Origin: Bacteriovoracaceae bacterium UBA3083
Lineage (GTDB): Bacteria > Bdellovibrionota > Bacteriovoracia > Bacteriovoracales > Bacteriovoracaceae
Reading direction: 5' to 3'
Assembly: GCA_002366565.1 (NCBI GenBank)
Contig: DFBJ01000003.1
Location: 1-64,000 of the forward strand
DNA length: 64,000 nt
In this document: positions 25,756 to 34,800 of the stretch, one piece after another
How the letters are laid out: every line of letters starts with the position of its first letter
Numbering within the stretch: the stretch's first letter is position 1
Translations under genes and position numbers: made by a program
The notes under the pieces: generated by a model
Databases searched by the model: none
The model's input: only the letters and a program-made list of their open reading frames with translations
What the model was told of the DNA's origin: nothing

Positions 25756-26213
25756 TTCAATGGTCCTGTTATTTTAATTGAGCTTAATGTTGGTTCGACA
25801 CTACCTCTAAATAATAATTTCACATTTTCATTTTCATAATAGGATTCGTAACCACTACTGTGACTATTATCTTTTCTCTTTTTATATTTTCTTTCTAGAT
25901 TTTTTAAAGAAGATAGCTTTACCTTTGGGTTTACAAATTTGTAATACACTTCTACCAACTTATCATTTTTCAAAGTTAGCACTAATGCATATTTATACTT
26001 TTTAATTTCAAAATAAATTTTCTCATCTTTTACATCTGCAGGGTCACCAGTAAACTTCACGAGTTCTTCTAGTTTCACATTTTTGCCAAGAAACTTGATT
26101 ACACTATGAATATTTTTAGGGATTTCATTTTCTATTTCTTTCGGCAATTCACTAGCGAGTGAATTAAAGGATAATAAAATAAAGAAAACTAATATTTTAA
26201 ATACGGCCATCAA
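25752..26213 (-). CDS. Secreted protein of unknown function
   Basis: 153 residues with a Sec signal (FKILVFFILLSFNSLAS). The mature part is basic and beta-rich (KKYKYALVLTLKNDKLVEVY, NVKLLFRGSVEPTLSSIKIT). I do not recognise it. ATGA overlaps on both sides tie it to the metallopeptidase downstream and the gene upstream, so it may be an inhibitor, partner or chaperone of the peptidase. That is inference from context. Confidence 0.65.
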   Translation of the reverse strand: MMAVFKILVFFILLSFNSLASELPKEIENEIPKNIHSVIKFLGKNVKLEELVKFTGDPADVKDEKIYFEIKKYKYALVLTLKNDKLVEVYYKFVNPKVKLSSLKNLERKYKKRKDNSHSSGYESYYENENVKLLFRGSVEPTLSSIKITGPLK

Positions 26214-26719
26214 TAGTGCTTCTTATTTACTAATACACCAGACTCTACAGATTGTGAGAAGTCATCTTTCATTGCTCGCATCTGATCGACATCAACAGCT
26301 GCGTTCTTCTTATATAAACTCAACACCTCTATCTGCTTTAACTTAGACTGGGAATAAGCGAACCTCTCCTTCTCTTTAAAAATGAAACTTGAAGTCTCTA
26401 CAAGCTCTCCATTTTCATTCAGCGCTGTATCTTTTATTTTTCTTCTTTCAAAAAAGCGTTCAATGTAAATTGCAACATTTGCACCTGCATCTACTTTGAA
26501 AGTTTCTGACTCCTCTACCTCTCCCTTACTTTTAAAAGGGAGTATCTTGGCCATTTTTTCTGAATCAGAGAAATCATGACTTACGCCATCTAGTCTTTGC
26601 CTAATAATATCTGTTAAAGAAGATCTATTCTCTCCATCTGAGGAACTTGTCAGTTCACTAATTTCCTCCGGGGTGAGTACTCTAAACACTGATGACAATA
26701 AGAAATTTTTAGCACTCAT
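26210..26719 (-). CDS. Cytoplasmic protein of unknown function
   Basis: Start placed at the ATG at 26719 because AAGGAAG lies 6 bases before it; the longer frame (TTG at 26815) has no correctly spaced ribosome site. This gives 169 residues beginning MSAKNFLLSSVFRVLTPEEI. Polar, with a C-terminal helical part rich in Lys/Glu/Gln (FAYSQSKLKQIEVLSLYKKN). No family recognised. First gene of a three-gene overlapping set with two secreted proteins. Confidence 0.6.
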   Translation of the reverse strand: MSAKNFLLSSVFRVLTPEEISELTSSSDGENRSSLTDIIRQRLDGVSHDFSDSEKMAKILPFKSKGEVEESETFKVDAGANVAIYIERFFERRKIKDTALNENGELVETSSFIFKEKERFAYSQSKLKQIEVLSLYKKNAAVDVDQMRAMKDDFSQSVESGVLVNKKHY

Positions 26720-26863
26720 TTTGGCTTCCTTTGGATAAAACCTACTAAACTCATCGGGTATTAATAGAAATAACTTTAGCAAATAATTCCCTTTAAAATC
26801 AACAACATAGACCAATCCTCAAAAATAAACATATAGTATTGGCAAATTTTTTATAAAAAGGTG

Positions 26864-26892
26864 TAGACAAAAATAGAGATGCCATTTATAAA
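26864..26892 (+). promoter_or_regulatory. Sigma-70 promoter of tRNA-Asn
   Basis: TAGACA (26864-26869) and TATAAA (26887-26892) are separated by exactly 17 bases; the start point would be near 26899, 12 bases before the tRNA. Confidence 0.75.
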
Positions 26893-26910
26893 TGTAACTC
26901 TCACATCTAC

Positions 26911-26985
26911 TGGGGTGTGGCGCAGCGGTAGCGCAGCGGACTGTTAATCCGTTGGTCGTGGGTTCAAATCCCTCCACCCCAGCCA
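26911..26985 (+). tRNA. tRNA-Asn (GTT)
   Basis: 75-base cloverleaf with a 7-bp acceptor stem (TGGGGTG with CACCCCA), D-arm GGCGCAGCGGTAGCGC, anticodon loop CTGTTAAT with GTT, T-arm GTGGGTTCAAATCCC, and encoded CCA at the 3' end. A run of T follows directly, which probably ends transcription. Confidence 0.97.
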
Positions 26986-27111
26986 TTTTTTTTCACTTAA
27001 ATTATTATTTAAAATCTTTCAAATCAAATTGAAATGCTATCCTCTTTTCCTGCTTAGTTTACAATCAATATTTTATTAAGCTAAAAGGTTTAAAACTCAA
27101 GGGGTTAACTA

Positions 27112-28542
27112 ATGATCACAAAGAAAAATATTTTCGATATAAAAACACATTCAAAAGTAAAGCAAGCAGTCTCGACTTCATATGAAGAGTTACTTCATGA
27201 CTTAAGAGAAGACCTAACGGCTGGCTACACTAATGATTTTTTTAGCGAAGGTTTTCTTGATCGTTTAAAAGAAATTATTGGAGATAAAGAATTAAACTCT
27301 TATAGTGACTTAAACTTTTACTGGTCCACACTCCTTGAAAATGTCATTTACCTAGTTCAACTTCATGAAGAGTGCATGGAAGCGAAAACAGCTAAAGATG
27401 ATGAAGAGTTCACAGAAGTAGAGGAAGAACTATTTAACTTTTGGAATGATAGTGACTTAACTGAAAGTTTTCTAGAGTTACTCTCTGCGGATAATGCAAT
27501 CTTAGATGCCTCTAAAGTTCTTCAACCAATACTTGAAAATCAAATTGTTTCATTCTTCTATTTAAATATCTCTAAGAACCCTCTACTTGGTGAAGAGAGT
27601 TATATCTATAAAGCTATTCCTGAAAAAGGAGATAATGATCAATGTTTATATCTTGGAAGTACTAATCAACTAGTTCGTCTAGAGCCTGCTTGTGAAACCT
27701 TTCCTACTCTTCCTATTGTAGGTGTAAATAAACATCAAAACCTTATCTACCTTGAGGGTGATAAGAGATATGTTATTACAGAAGGTCTAGATCCTCTTAC
27801 TATTGGAGAGAAAGAGTTTCATGTTCTTCCAAACTGTGAAAAAGGATTCTCTAAAGTAGAAGAAATAAGAACAAATATTATTAAAGCATTCAGTATTATT
27901 AAAGAGAACTCTGAAAATCTTTACAATACTCTATTAAAGTTTTCTCATACTATTATACCAATCGATGAACCTTCCATTGTTAGCTACTCACAACAACAAC
28001 TCCCTGGTTACTCATGTATTAATGTGTTTGAAAGAGACTTTGTAGATCTAATTGATGACCTCTTACATGAAAATGGACATCACTATTTAAATACTCTTTT
28101 AAATTCAGAAGAATTAATCAATGAAGATGATGAAAAGATATTCTTTTCTCCGTGGAGAAAGTCATTAAGACCGATTAGAGGTATCTATCATGGTGCCTTT
28201 ACTTTTTACTGGGCACTTGAGCTATTCTCAACTCTTTTTGAAAATGAAGTTCTAGAAAAGAAATTTAATAACTTCGATGAAAAGCAAAAGAATAAGATTA
28301 CACTCAGATTCCTAGAAGAGTTTGAAATGCTAACATTTTGCTTTGAAGATTTAGATGCTGCCTATAAAGCTGAGAAAGTTACAGAGGAAGGAAGAAAACT
28401 TATAAAGGTTATTGAGCAACTTACTTTCGATAAAAAAGAACTTACTCAAAAAGCGATTAACCTTCTTGATGAAGAGAGTCTTAATTCTTTAAATGAACTG
28501 AAAAGCCTTCTAAAAAAAGAAGGCACTCACTATAGATTATAA
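27112..28542 (+). CDS. HExxH protein resembling aKG-HExxH-type peptide hydroxylases
   Basis: 476 residues, no signal peptide. Residues ~305-375 carry FVDLIDDLLHENGHHYLNTL (HExxH at 319-323), then FFSPWRKSLRPIRGIYHGAF. That SPWR-x3-RPI-x-G-x2-HG pattern after HExxH is the hallmark of the putative peptide-modifying 'HEXXH motif' family, now called aKG-HExxH-type peptide beta-hydroxylases. Those are iron/2-oxoglutarate enzymes that usually act on RiPP precursors. The N-terminal 300 residues are acidic and unassigned. No precursor peptide or RiPP export gene is visible. Tail-to-tail overlap of 6 bases with ygfZ. Family call is from memory of the motif. Confidence 0.65.
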   Translation: MITKKNIFDIKTHSKVKQAVSTSYEELLHDLREDLTAGYTNDFFSEGFLDRLKEIIGDKELNSYSDLNFYWSTLLENVIYLVQLHEECMEAKTAKDDEEFTEVEEELFNFWNDSDLTESFLELLSADNAILDASKVLQPILENQIVSFFYLNISKNPLLGEESYIYKAIPEKGDNDQCLYLGSTNQLVRLEPACETFPTLPIVGVNKHQNLIYLEGDKRYVITEGLDPLTIGEKEFHVLPNCEKGFSKVEEIRTNIIKAFSIIKENSENLYNTLLKFSHTIIPIDEPSIVSYSQQQLPGYSCINVFERDFVDLIDDLLHENGHHYLNTLLNSEELINEDDEKIFFSPWRKSLRPIRGIYHGAFTFYWALELFSTLFENEVLEKKFNNFDEKQKNKITLRFLEEFEMLTFCFEDLDAAYKAEKVTEEGRKLIKVIEQLTFDKKELTQKAINLLDEESLNSLNELKSLLKKEGTHYRL

Positions 28543-30057
28543 TTTAACGAGTCTTGCCTGCATTTCATTTGCAGGCATAAGCTCACCTTTCGCGCTGGCA
28601 ACTTCAATACCTTTTTCATATATTTTCTTTGCTTCTTCTATTTCTCCGAGAATTTCCAATGTCTTTCCCAGAAGAGTATAGGCGGTAGAATATTTCTCAT
28701 CCACAGTAACGACATTCATCAGATGCTCTTTTGCTTTCTCATACTCTTTTCTATAAAAGTAGACATCTGCCATACCAAAGTTAGCAATCGTATCATCTTT
28801 ATCAATCTCTAGGACTTGCTTAAACATGGCCTCTCGTTGATTAATTTGATTCTCTTTTTCTTTTTCTTGCTCTTCTTTAATCTTTTTCTCTTTTGCATCT
28901 TTACCAAATTGGGCAAAAGATTTAACTGTAGCTAACCCTTTCTCCTCTTCAGCTTCTTCAATTTTACCAAGCCTCATTAGATAGAGAGATTTATTTGTAT
29001 GGGCCATAACTGAAGTCTCATCTGTCGCCAATAACTTATCCATCAACTCTATTCCCAGCTCAAACTTCTCCTGTCTTCCATAAATCACACCAAGTGACTC
29101 ATAAGCGTCTGAGAAGGCCGGTGTTAACTGAATAACAGCTTGAAGAGCTGAAATGGCTATATCCACTTTTTCATTTTGAAAACAGCTTACAGCGTATAAA
29201 TAGAGCTCGTGTGAGAAATCCTCTAAGCTTTGACTTGTTGGATAATTTTTAAAGGTAAGATTTAAACTTTTTTCATTTTGAATAACGTCGAATGATCTAT
29301 TTTCAATTCTAAACTCTCTAAAGAGTTTAACCATTGCAATACGACCAGACTTACAAATAACTTCGCCACCTTTTCTTCCATTTATCTGAAAAGGACCAAG
29401 TTCAAGCTCCTCAACTCTATCTGACTCTAAAAAAGAAGGGTAAAAACTTGCACCTCTTCCGTTTTGAACTTTAGCGACAGTTTCCTGACCTAAAAAACAT
29501 CCCTTTGTATACGAGACGGCGAGGTCATTAAGTCTTGTGTTATTAATCAAATCTCCCGACTGAACATCTTCATTCCAAGTTGGCCATCCAGACTCAATTT
29601 TCAATTCAAGCTCTTCTTGTTTCGTAAGTTGCTTTATACTTGATTGGTTTTCAGTGAATGATATAGATGCTGGTACTCCAAATAGCAGTCCCGTCATATT
29701 GTCACTAGCTTCAGATACTCCAGAGATAGTAAAAAATAGCTTTCTATCATCTTTAGCAAGAGTAACTTCATCCATTATTATATATTTATCAAATTCAGCG
29801 ATTGCAACTTCACTAATATCACTTGGAAATAATAGGAATAATTCATTTTCTGTCTTAATGTTGATAAAGAAGAATTGAACCTTGCCTGTTCTATCAACTC
29901 TGGAATTTAAATTAAATGTATTATAAGGCATGGAGAGGATATCATTTGTTGTTTGGCCTTGAAAAAAAGACTCTCTATCCTTTCCAGTAACTACGCAAAG
30001 ATTCCAATTCGAAAGAATTCCCTTTCGACCTTCTGTAAATAATTCAAATTTGTTCAT
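28537..30057 (-). CDS. ygfZ: YgfZ/GcvT-like protein fused to a TPR domain
   Basis: N-terminal ~270 residues are YgfZ-like: SFFQGQTTNDILSMPYNTFN at the front and the diagnostic KGCFLGQETVAKVQNGRG loop with its conserved Cys. YgfZ is a folate-binding protein needed for activity of some Fe-S enzymes. The C-terminal ~230 residues are TPR units (ALQAVIQLTPAFSDAYESLG, AYTLLGKTLEILGEIEEAKK) split by a Lys/Glu coiled stretch. YgfZ alone is about 325 residues, so this is a fusion. It follows an A-type Fe-S carrier by 12 bases, which supports an Fe-S role. Confidence 0.88.
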   Translation of the reverse strand: MNKFELFTEGRKGILSNWNLCVVTGKDRESFFQGQTTNDILSMPYNTFNLNSRVDRTGKVQFFFINIKTENELFLLFPSDISEVAIAEFDKYIIMDEVTLAKDDRKLFFTISGVSEASDNMTGLLFGVPASISFTENQSSIKQLTKQEELELKIESGWPTWNEDVQSGDLINNTRLNDLAVSYTKGCFLGQETVAKVQNGRGASFYPSFLESDRVEELELGPFQINGRKGGEVICKSGRIAMVKLFREFRIENRSFDVIQNEKSLNLTFKNYPTSQSLEDFSHELYLYAVSCFQNEKVDIAISALQAVIQLTPAFSDAYESLGVIYGRQEKFELGIELMDKLLATDETSVMAHTNKSLYLMRLGKIEEAEEEKGLATVKSFAQFGKDAKEKKIKEEQEKEKENQINQREAMFKQVLEIDKDDTIANFGMADVYFYRKEYEKAKEHLMNVVTVDEKYSTAYTLLGKTLEILGEIEEAKKIYEKGIEVASAKGELMPANEMQARLVKL

Positions 30058-30069
30058 TTCTTTATTCCA

Positions 30070-30411
30070 TTAGACTGAGAAAGATTCTCCACAACCACAC
30101 GTATTTTTGGCATTAGGATTAACAAAAACAAAGCCTTTTCCATTTAGGCCATCTTTAAAATCCAAGATAACGCCTTTTAAATATATTGAAGACTTAGGAT
30201 CGATAAATACGTTCACATCGCCAAAAGTACAAACATTGTCGTTATCTTTCTTTTGATCAAAGTCAATTTTATAATTGAGTCCAGAGCAACCACCACCAAT
30301 AACACCAAGACGAAGACCATAATCTAACCCCTTGTTTTCGCTATCGAATATATGCTTAATATGCTCTAAAGCTTTATCTGTGATACCTACAATTTGATTA
30401 TTTTCACTCAT
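30070..30411 (-). CDS. A-type iron-sulfur cluster carrier (IscA/ErpA family)
   Basis: 113 residues with the three conserved cysteines: GVIGGGCSGLNYKIDF and the terminal NTCGCGESF. It accepts and delivers Fe-S clusters. ErpA, IscA and SufA cannot be separated by eye. It heads an operon with the YgfZ-TPR gene. Confidence 0.93.
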   Translation of the reverse strand: MSENNQIVGITDKALEHIKHIFDSENKGLDYGLRLGVIGGGCSGLNYKIDFDQKKDNDNVCTFGDVNVFIDPKSSIYLKGVILDFKDGLNGKGFVFVNPNAKNTCGCGESFSV

Positions 30412-30506
30412 AATTATTCCATTTTCTCAATAGTGGACTAAATCCGTATCATTTATCTACTTCTATCATACAACAATATAAAGACAAACGCCTTAATTTT
30501 CCCCAT

Positions 30507-30535
30507 TTGTCCAAATCGTAAAGGTGAATTATCAT
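30507..30535 (+). promoter_or_regulatory. Sigma-70 promoter of the FHA gene
   Basis: TTGTCC (30507-30512), 17 bases, TATCAT (30530-30535). The start point would be near 30542, so the leader is about 11 bases and begins close to the ribosome site GGAGA. Confidence 0.6.
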
Positions 30536-30552
30536 AAATATTGGAGATCATT

Positions 30553-31311
30553 ATGCCCGTGCACTTAATAATCAGAGAAAATAATCAGGACAAGAGAGTC
30601 AAACTCACTTCTCGTCCCCTTGTGCTCGGAAGATCAAGTAAGACTCATATTCAAATTGAAGATCAAATGTGTTCAGGTAAACACTGTGCCTTCAAACTGA
30701 CTGATCAGTTTAAGGTTCTCGTAAAAGACTTAGAGTCGACTAATGGTACATATTTAAATGATTGTCAGATTATGGACTCTCACCTGATGCTAGATGATAT
30801 TCTCAAGATTGGTGAATGCGAAATTTTTATTGACCACGCAGGTCTATCTCCAAAGGAAAAAGCTTTCTTAACTAGAGATGAACCTACAGCACAGATTAAA
30901 TTTGTAGACCTCCCATCTAATAAAAAGGTAGTTAAACCTTCTCAGGTTGTTCGTGCAAAACAGAAGGCTCAGCAGTCGCAAAAGCCTCAAGTATCGAAAT
31001 CTCCAAAGAAGTTTTTCCCAGATAGCGATCAAGCCAAAGCAGCAAGTACTCCAAAGAAGCCAGTTGAATCTCAAAGCACGGATAACACAAATACTAAAAG
31101 CTCACTGAAAGATAGAATTGCAGCAAAAGGTAAAAAGATTAGCCAAAAGAAACCTGAAAGCAATACAGGGGTCTCTAATGAGCGCCAAATAGACCTTGAA
31201 GAGTCTAGTGGCGAGACTCAGTTTATAAAACTAGATGACTCTACAACTCCAGGAAAAAAGAAAGAGAAGCAATCCTTTGCATCTAAGATTAAGAAGGCTT
31301 TTAAGAAGTAG
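30553..31311 (+). CDS. FHA-domain protein with basic disordered tail
   Basis: The N-terminal ~100 residues form a forkhead-associated phosphothreonine-binding domain: LVLGRSSKTHIQIEDQMCSG, KHCAFKL (GR, SxxH equivalents), and DLESTNGTYLND. The rest is Lys/Ser/Pro/Gln-rich and likely disordered. ATG at 30553 chosen (GGAGA six bases upstream) rather than the upstream TTG. It would read Ser/Thr kinase signalling. No kinase is adjacent. Its last 11 bases overlap the convergent adenosyltransferase. Confidence 0.88.
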   Translation: MPVHLIIRENNQDKRVKLTSRPLVLGRSSKTHIQIEDQMCSGKHCAFKLTDQFKVLVKDLESTNGTYLNDCQIMDSHLMLDDILKIGECEIFIDHAGLSPKEKAFLTRDEPTAQIKFVDLPSNKKVVKPSQVVRAKQKAQQSQKPQVSKSPKKFFPDSDQAKAASTPKKPVESQSTDNTNTKSSLKDRIAAKGKKISQKKPESNTGVSNERQIDLEESSGETQFIKLDDSTTPGKKKEKQSFASKIKKAFKK

Positions 31312-31897
31312 GCTTTCCTGGTATCCACCAAACTTCATCAGACCCCATAACTTTATTAGCATACCTAGATATTATAAAGAAATAATCTGATAATCTATTA
31401 ATGTACTTAAGTGTTTCGGCCGGAAGCTCTCCATTATGTTGAGATTCATATGAAGTTGCGTAGCGCTCTGTTCTTCTACAGCTTGTCCTTACAATATGAA
31501 ATTGTGAAGATATCTTATGTCCTCCAGGCAGAACAAAATACTTTAAAGGCTCTAGTTTAGAGTCTATTAAATCAATTTGTGTTTCGAGTGTTTTGATATC
31601 TTCTTCAGTGATTTGAGGAAGAGAGTAACTCTCTCTCTTCGTTTTCTCACAGGCAAAAATAGAGCCTATAACAAAAAGATTATATTGAATTCTTTTTAAA
31701 TAAGGAACTAAGTCCAAAAGCTCAGAACTAGAAGTTTCTTCAATTAAAGAAATTCCCATCCCAAGATGAGAATTCAACTCGTCTACTTCACCATAGATAT
31801 GTATGCGAGAGTCTCCCTTAGACACTCTCGTTCCACCGACAAGTCCTGTCGTTCCTTTATCACCAGATCGAGTATAAACTTTAGACTTCTCAGTCAT
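31301..31897 (-). CDS. Cob(I)alamin adenosyltransferase, PduO/MMAB type
   Basis: Makes adenosylcobalamin from cob(I)alamin and ATP. The N-terminal VYTRSGDKGTTGLVGGTRVS is the ATP loop; IYGEVDELNSHLGMGI and the C-terminal SCRRTERYATSYESQ / YINRLSDYFFIISRYAN complete the signature. Length 198. It is coupled to icmF by a TAATG overlap and so supplies the cofactor of that mutase. Confidence 0.95.
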   Translation of the reverse strand: MTEKSKVYTRSGDKGTTGLVGGTRVSKGDSRIHIYGEVDELNSHLGMGISLIEETSSSELLDLVPYLKRIQYNLFVIGSIFACEKTKRESYSLPQITEEDIKTLETQIDLIDSKLEPLKYFVLPGGHKISSQFHIVRTSCRRTERYATSYESQHNGELPAETLKYINRLSDYFFIISRYANKVMGSDEVWWIPGKPTS

Positions 31898-34800
31898 TAC
31901 ATATTCCTTCTGTATCTACCACCTACTTGATAAAGAACATTCGTTATTTCACCAAGTGAGCAATAGTTAACAGTCTTTAAAAGTTCTTCAAATATATTAC
32001 CGCCACTTAAAGCAACTTCTTGAAGCTTTGCAAGTGCTTCACCAGATTGAGCGATGTTCTTTTCTTTGAATGCATTCAATCTTGCAATTTGTTCATTCTT
32101 CTCTTCATCTGAACATCTTGAAATCTCAATTTCTTGATTCAATTGTTCTTCGAAATTATCTGCAATATATGTATTAACACCAATGATTGGTAGTTCACCA
32201 TTATCTTTTAAAGTTTCATAGTGAAGAGACTCTTCTTGAATCTTTCCTCTTTGATACATACTTTCCATGGCACCAAGTACACCACCTTTGTCAGAAATAC
32301 GCTCAAACTCAGCAAGAACAGCTTCTTCCACAATGTCACAAAGTTCTTCATATATATAAGATCCTTGCATTGGATTATCTGTTTTATTTAATCCAAACTC
32401 TCTATTGATAATCATCTGAATTGCCATTGCTCTTCTTACAGATTCTTCAGTTGGTGTTGTAATTGCTTCATCATAAGCATTTGTATGAAGAGAGTTACAG
32501 TTATCACTTAGTGCTAAGAAGGCCTGTAGCGTTGTTCTAATATCATTAAAATCAATTTCTTGAGCATGTAAAGATCTTCCAGAAGTTTGGATATGGTACT
32601 TAAACATTTGAGACTTAGTATTTGCTCCGTACTTATCTCTCATCGCAACTGCCCAAATCTTTCTTGCAACACGTCCGATAACCGTATACTCAGGATCTAA
32701 ACCGTTAGAGAAGAAGAATGATAAGTTTCCAGAGAAGTCATCAATTTTCATTCCTCTTGAAAGGTAATATTCAACAAATGTAAATCCATTTGAAAGTGTG
32801 AAAGCAAGTTGAGAAATAGGATTCGCTCCTGCCTCAGCAATATGATATCCACTAATAGAAACTGTATAGTAATTTTTAATTGCGGCCTTACAGAAATATT
32901 CTTGAACATCTCCCATAAGTTTTAGAGCAAATTCAAGGGAGAAGATACAAGTGTTCTGAGCTTGATCTTCTTTTAGAATATCTGCTTGAACAGTTCCTCT
33001 AACTTGTCTCATGATCTCAATTCTTTTTTCTTCGTTCCAGAAATCATTATCACTTAGAGATTGTTTCATTGCTGTGTTCATAAACATTGCAAGAATAATT
33101 GGTGCAGGCCCATTGATAGTCATAGATACTGAAGTCATTGGATCTATTAATGAGAACCCTTTAAATAAATCACCCATATCATCAAGAGTTGCAATTGAAA
33201 CTCCTGCTTCACCGATCTTCCCAAAGATATCTGGTCTCTTATCTGGATCTTCTCCATATAAAGTTACAGAGTCAAAAGCTGTTGATAGACGTTTAGCCGG
33301 ATCATTCTCAGATAAATAGTGGAATCTTTTGTTTGTTCTTAAAGGTCCACCCTCTCCTGCAAACATTCTTTTAGGGTCTTCATCTGCTCTCTTAAAAGGA
33401 AAAATTCCTGCAGCATATGGAAAATATCCAGGAAGGTTGGCCCTTTTAATAAATCTATATTTTTCAGATATTGAATCAAACCTTGGGTAAGATACTTTTG
33501 AAATCATTGAACCTGATAAAGATTCAAACTTAGTTGGAACCTTTATCTCTTTATTTCTAACTGTGTATGAAAACTCACCTGATTTATATTGTGCTATAGC
33601 ATCTTCACAAACCTTAAGCTCACTAAATACTTCTGGGTTTATTGTTTCTTTAACTTCAGCCAGTTTTAACTTTAAGTCTTCACTATCTGGCATTATCTCT
33701 GTTGCTTTTAACAGAGCTTCATAATCTTTTAATTTTTCAAAATTTTCTTTTGCTTCTTCATTATATGAATTAACTGTCGAAGAAATATCCCTTAGATATA
33801 GACTTCTTTCTGGAGCAATAATTTTTGTCTTATTTCTTGGTGCTCTTTCTGTTTTAATTCCTTCAATTTTTGAAGTATCAAAACCAAATTGAGATGCAAT
33901 TTCTGCAAATAATGCATTAACACCTGAGTCATTAAACTGAGACGCCATAGTCCCAAAGATTGGTAACTCATCATCTGTAGGAGCTCCTGGGTGGCCCGCA
34001 AATAGAAGATGATTTCTTCTGTACTGCTTTCTGATATCTCTTAAAGCATCTTCAGATCTTGGCTTTTCAAATTTATTTAAAACAATGAAATCTGCTTGTT
34101 CAAGCATTTCTATTTTTTCTAATTGAGTAGCGGCTCCATACTCTGGAGTCATTACGTAGATACACTTGTCAGCCACTTTTGTAATGGCATCAGAAGCTTG
34201 TCCAATTCCAGATGTTTCAACAATTATTAAGTCATAACTTTGAGATTTTAAAAAGTTTACAACTTTTTCTATCTGTGGAGACAGTTCTGTTTTAGAATCT
34301 CTAGTTGCTAATGATCTAATATAGAAGTTGTCATAGCTTGAACTACCTAATCTAATTCTATCACCTAGAAGTGCACCTTGTGTCTTCTTCTTTGTTGGAT
34401 CAACAGAGATTAGAGCAACATTGCAATCATTATAGTATCTATGAAACCTAAGAAGCGTTTCATCAATAAGAGAAGACTTCCCTGCTCCACCTGTACCAGT
34501 AATACCAAGAACTGGAGTGTCATTTGACTTAATTTCAAATGGTAAATCTACACCATCTTCAATTGAAGTTATTGCTTTTGAGATCTCTAAAGTATTTAGT
34601 TTTCTATTTTCAAAATCTTTGAAGTTAACACCTTCAAGAGTTGAGTAATCGGCCTTAGCAATCATATCTTTTATGATTCCTTCTAGCCCAAGCTTCATAC
34701 CATCTTCAGGTGAGTATATTTTAGTAATACCTTTTTCATGAAGGGCCTTAATTTCAGACGGAGTAATCACTCCACCACCACCACCAAAGATCTTCACGTC

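Noticed and set aside
26720..26815. N-terminal extension of the unknown gene ending at 26210
   Set aside because: The TTG start has GAGGA directly against it, while the ATG at 26719 has AAGGAAG at proper spacing.
26911..26985. tRNA-Asn as an integration site for a mobile element
   Set aside because: No integrase, no direct repeat of the tRNA 3' end nearby and no change in base composition.
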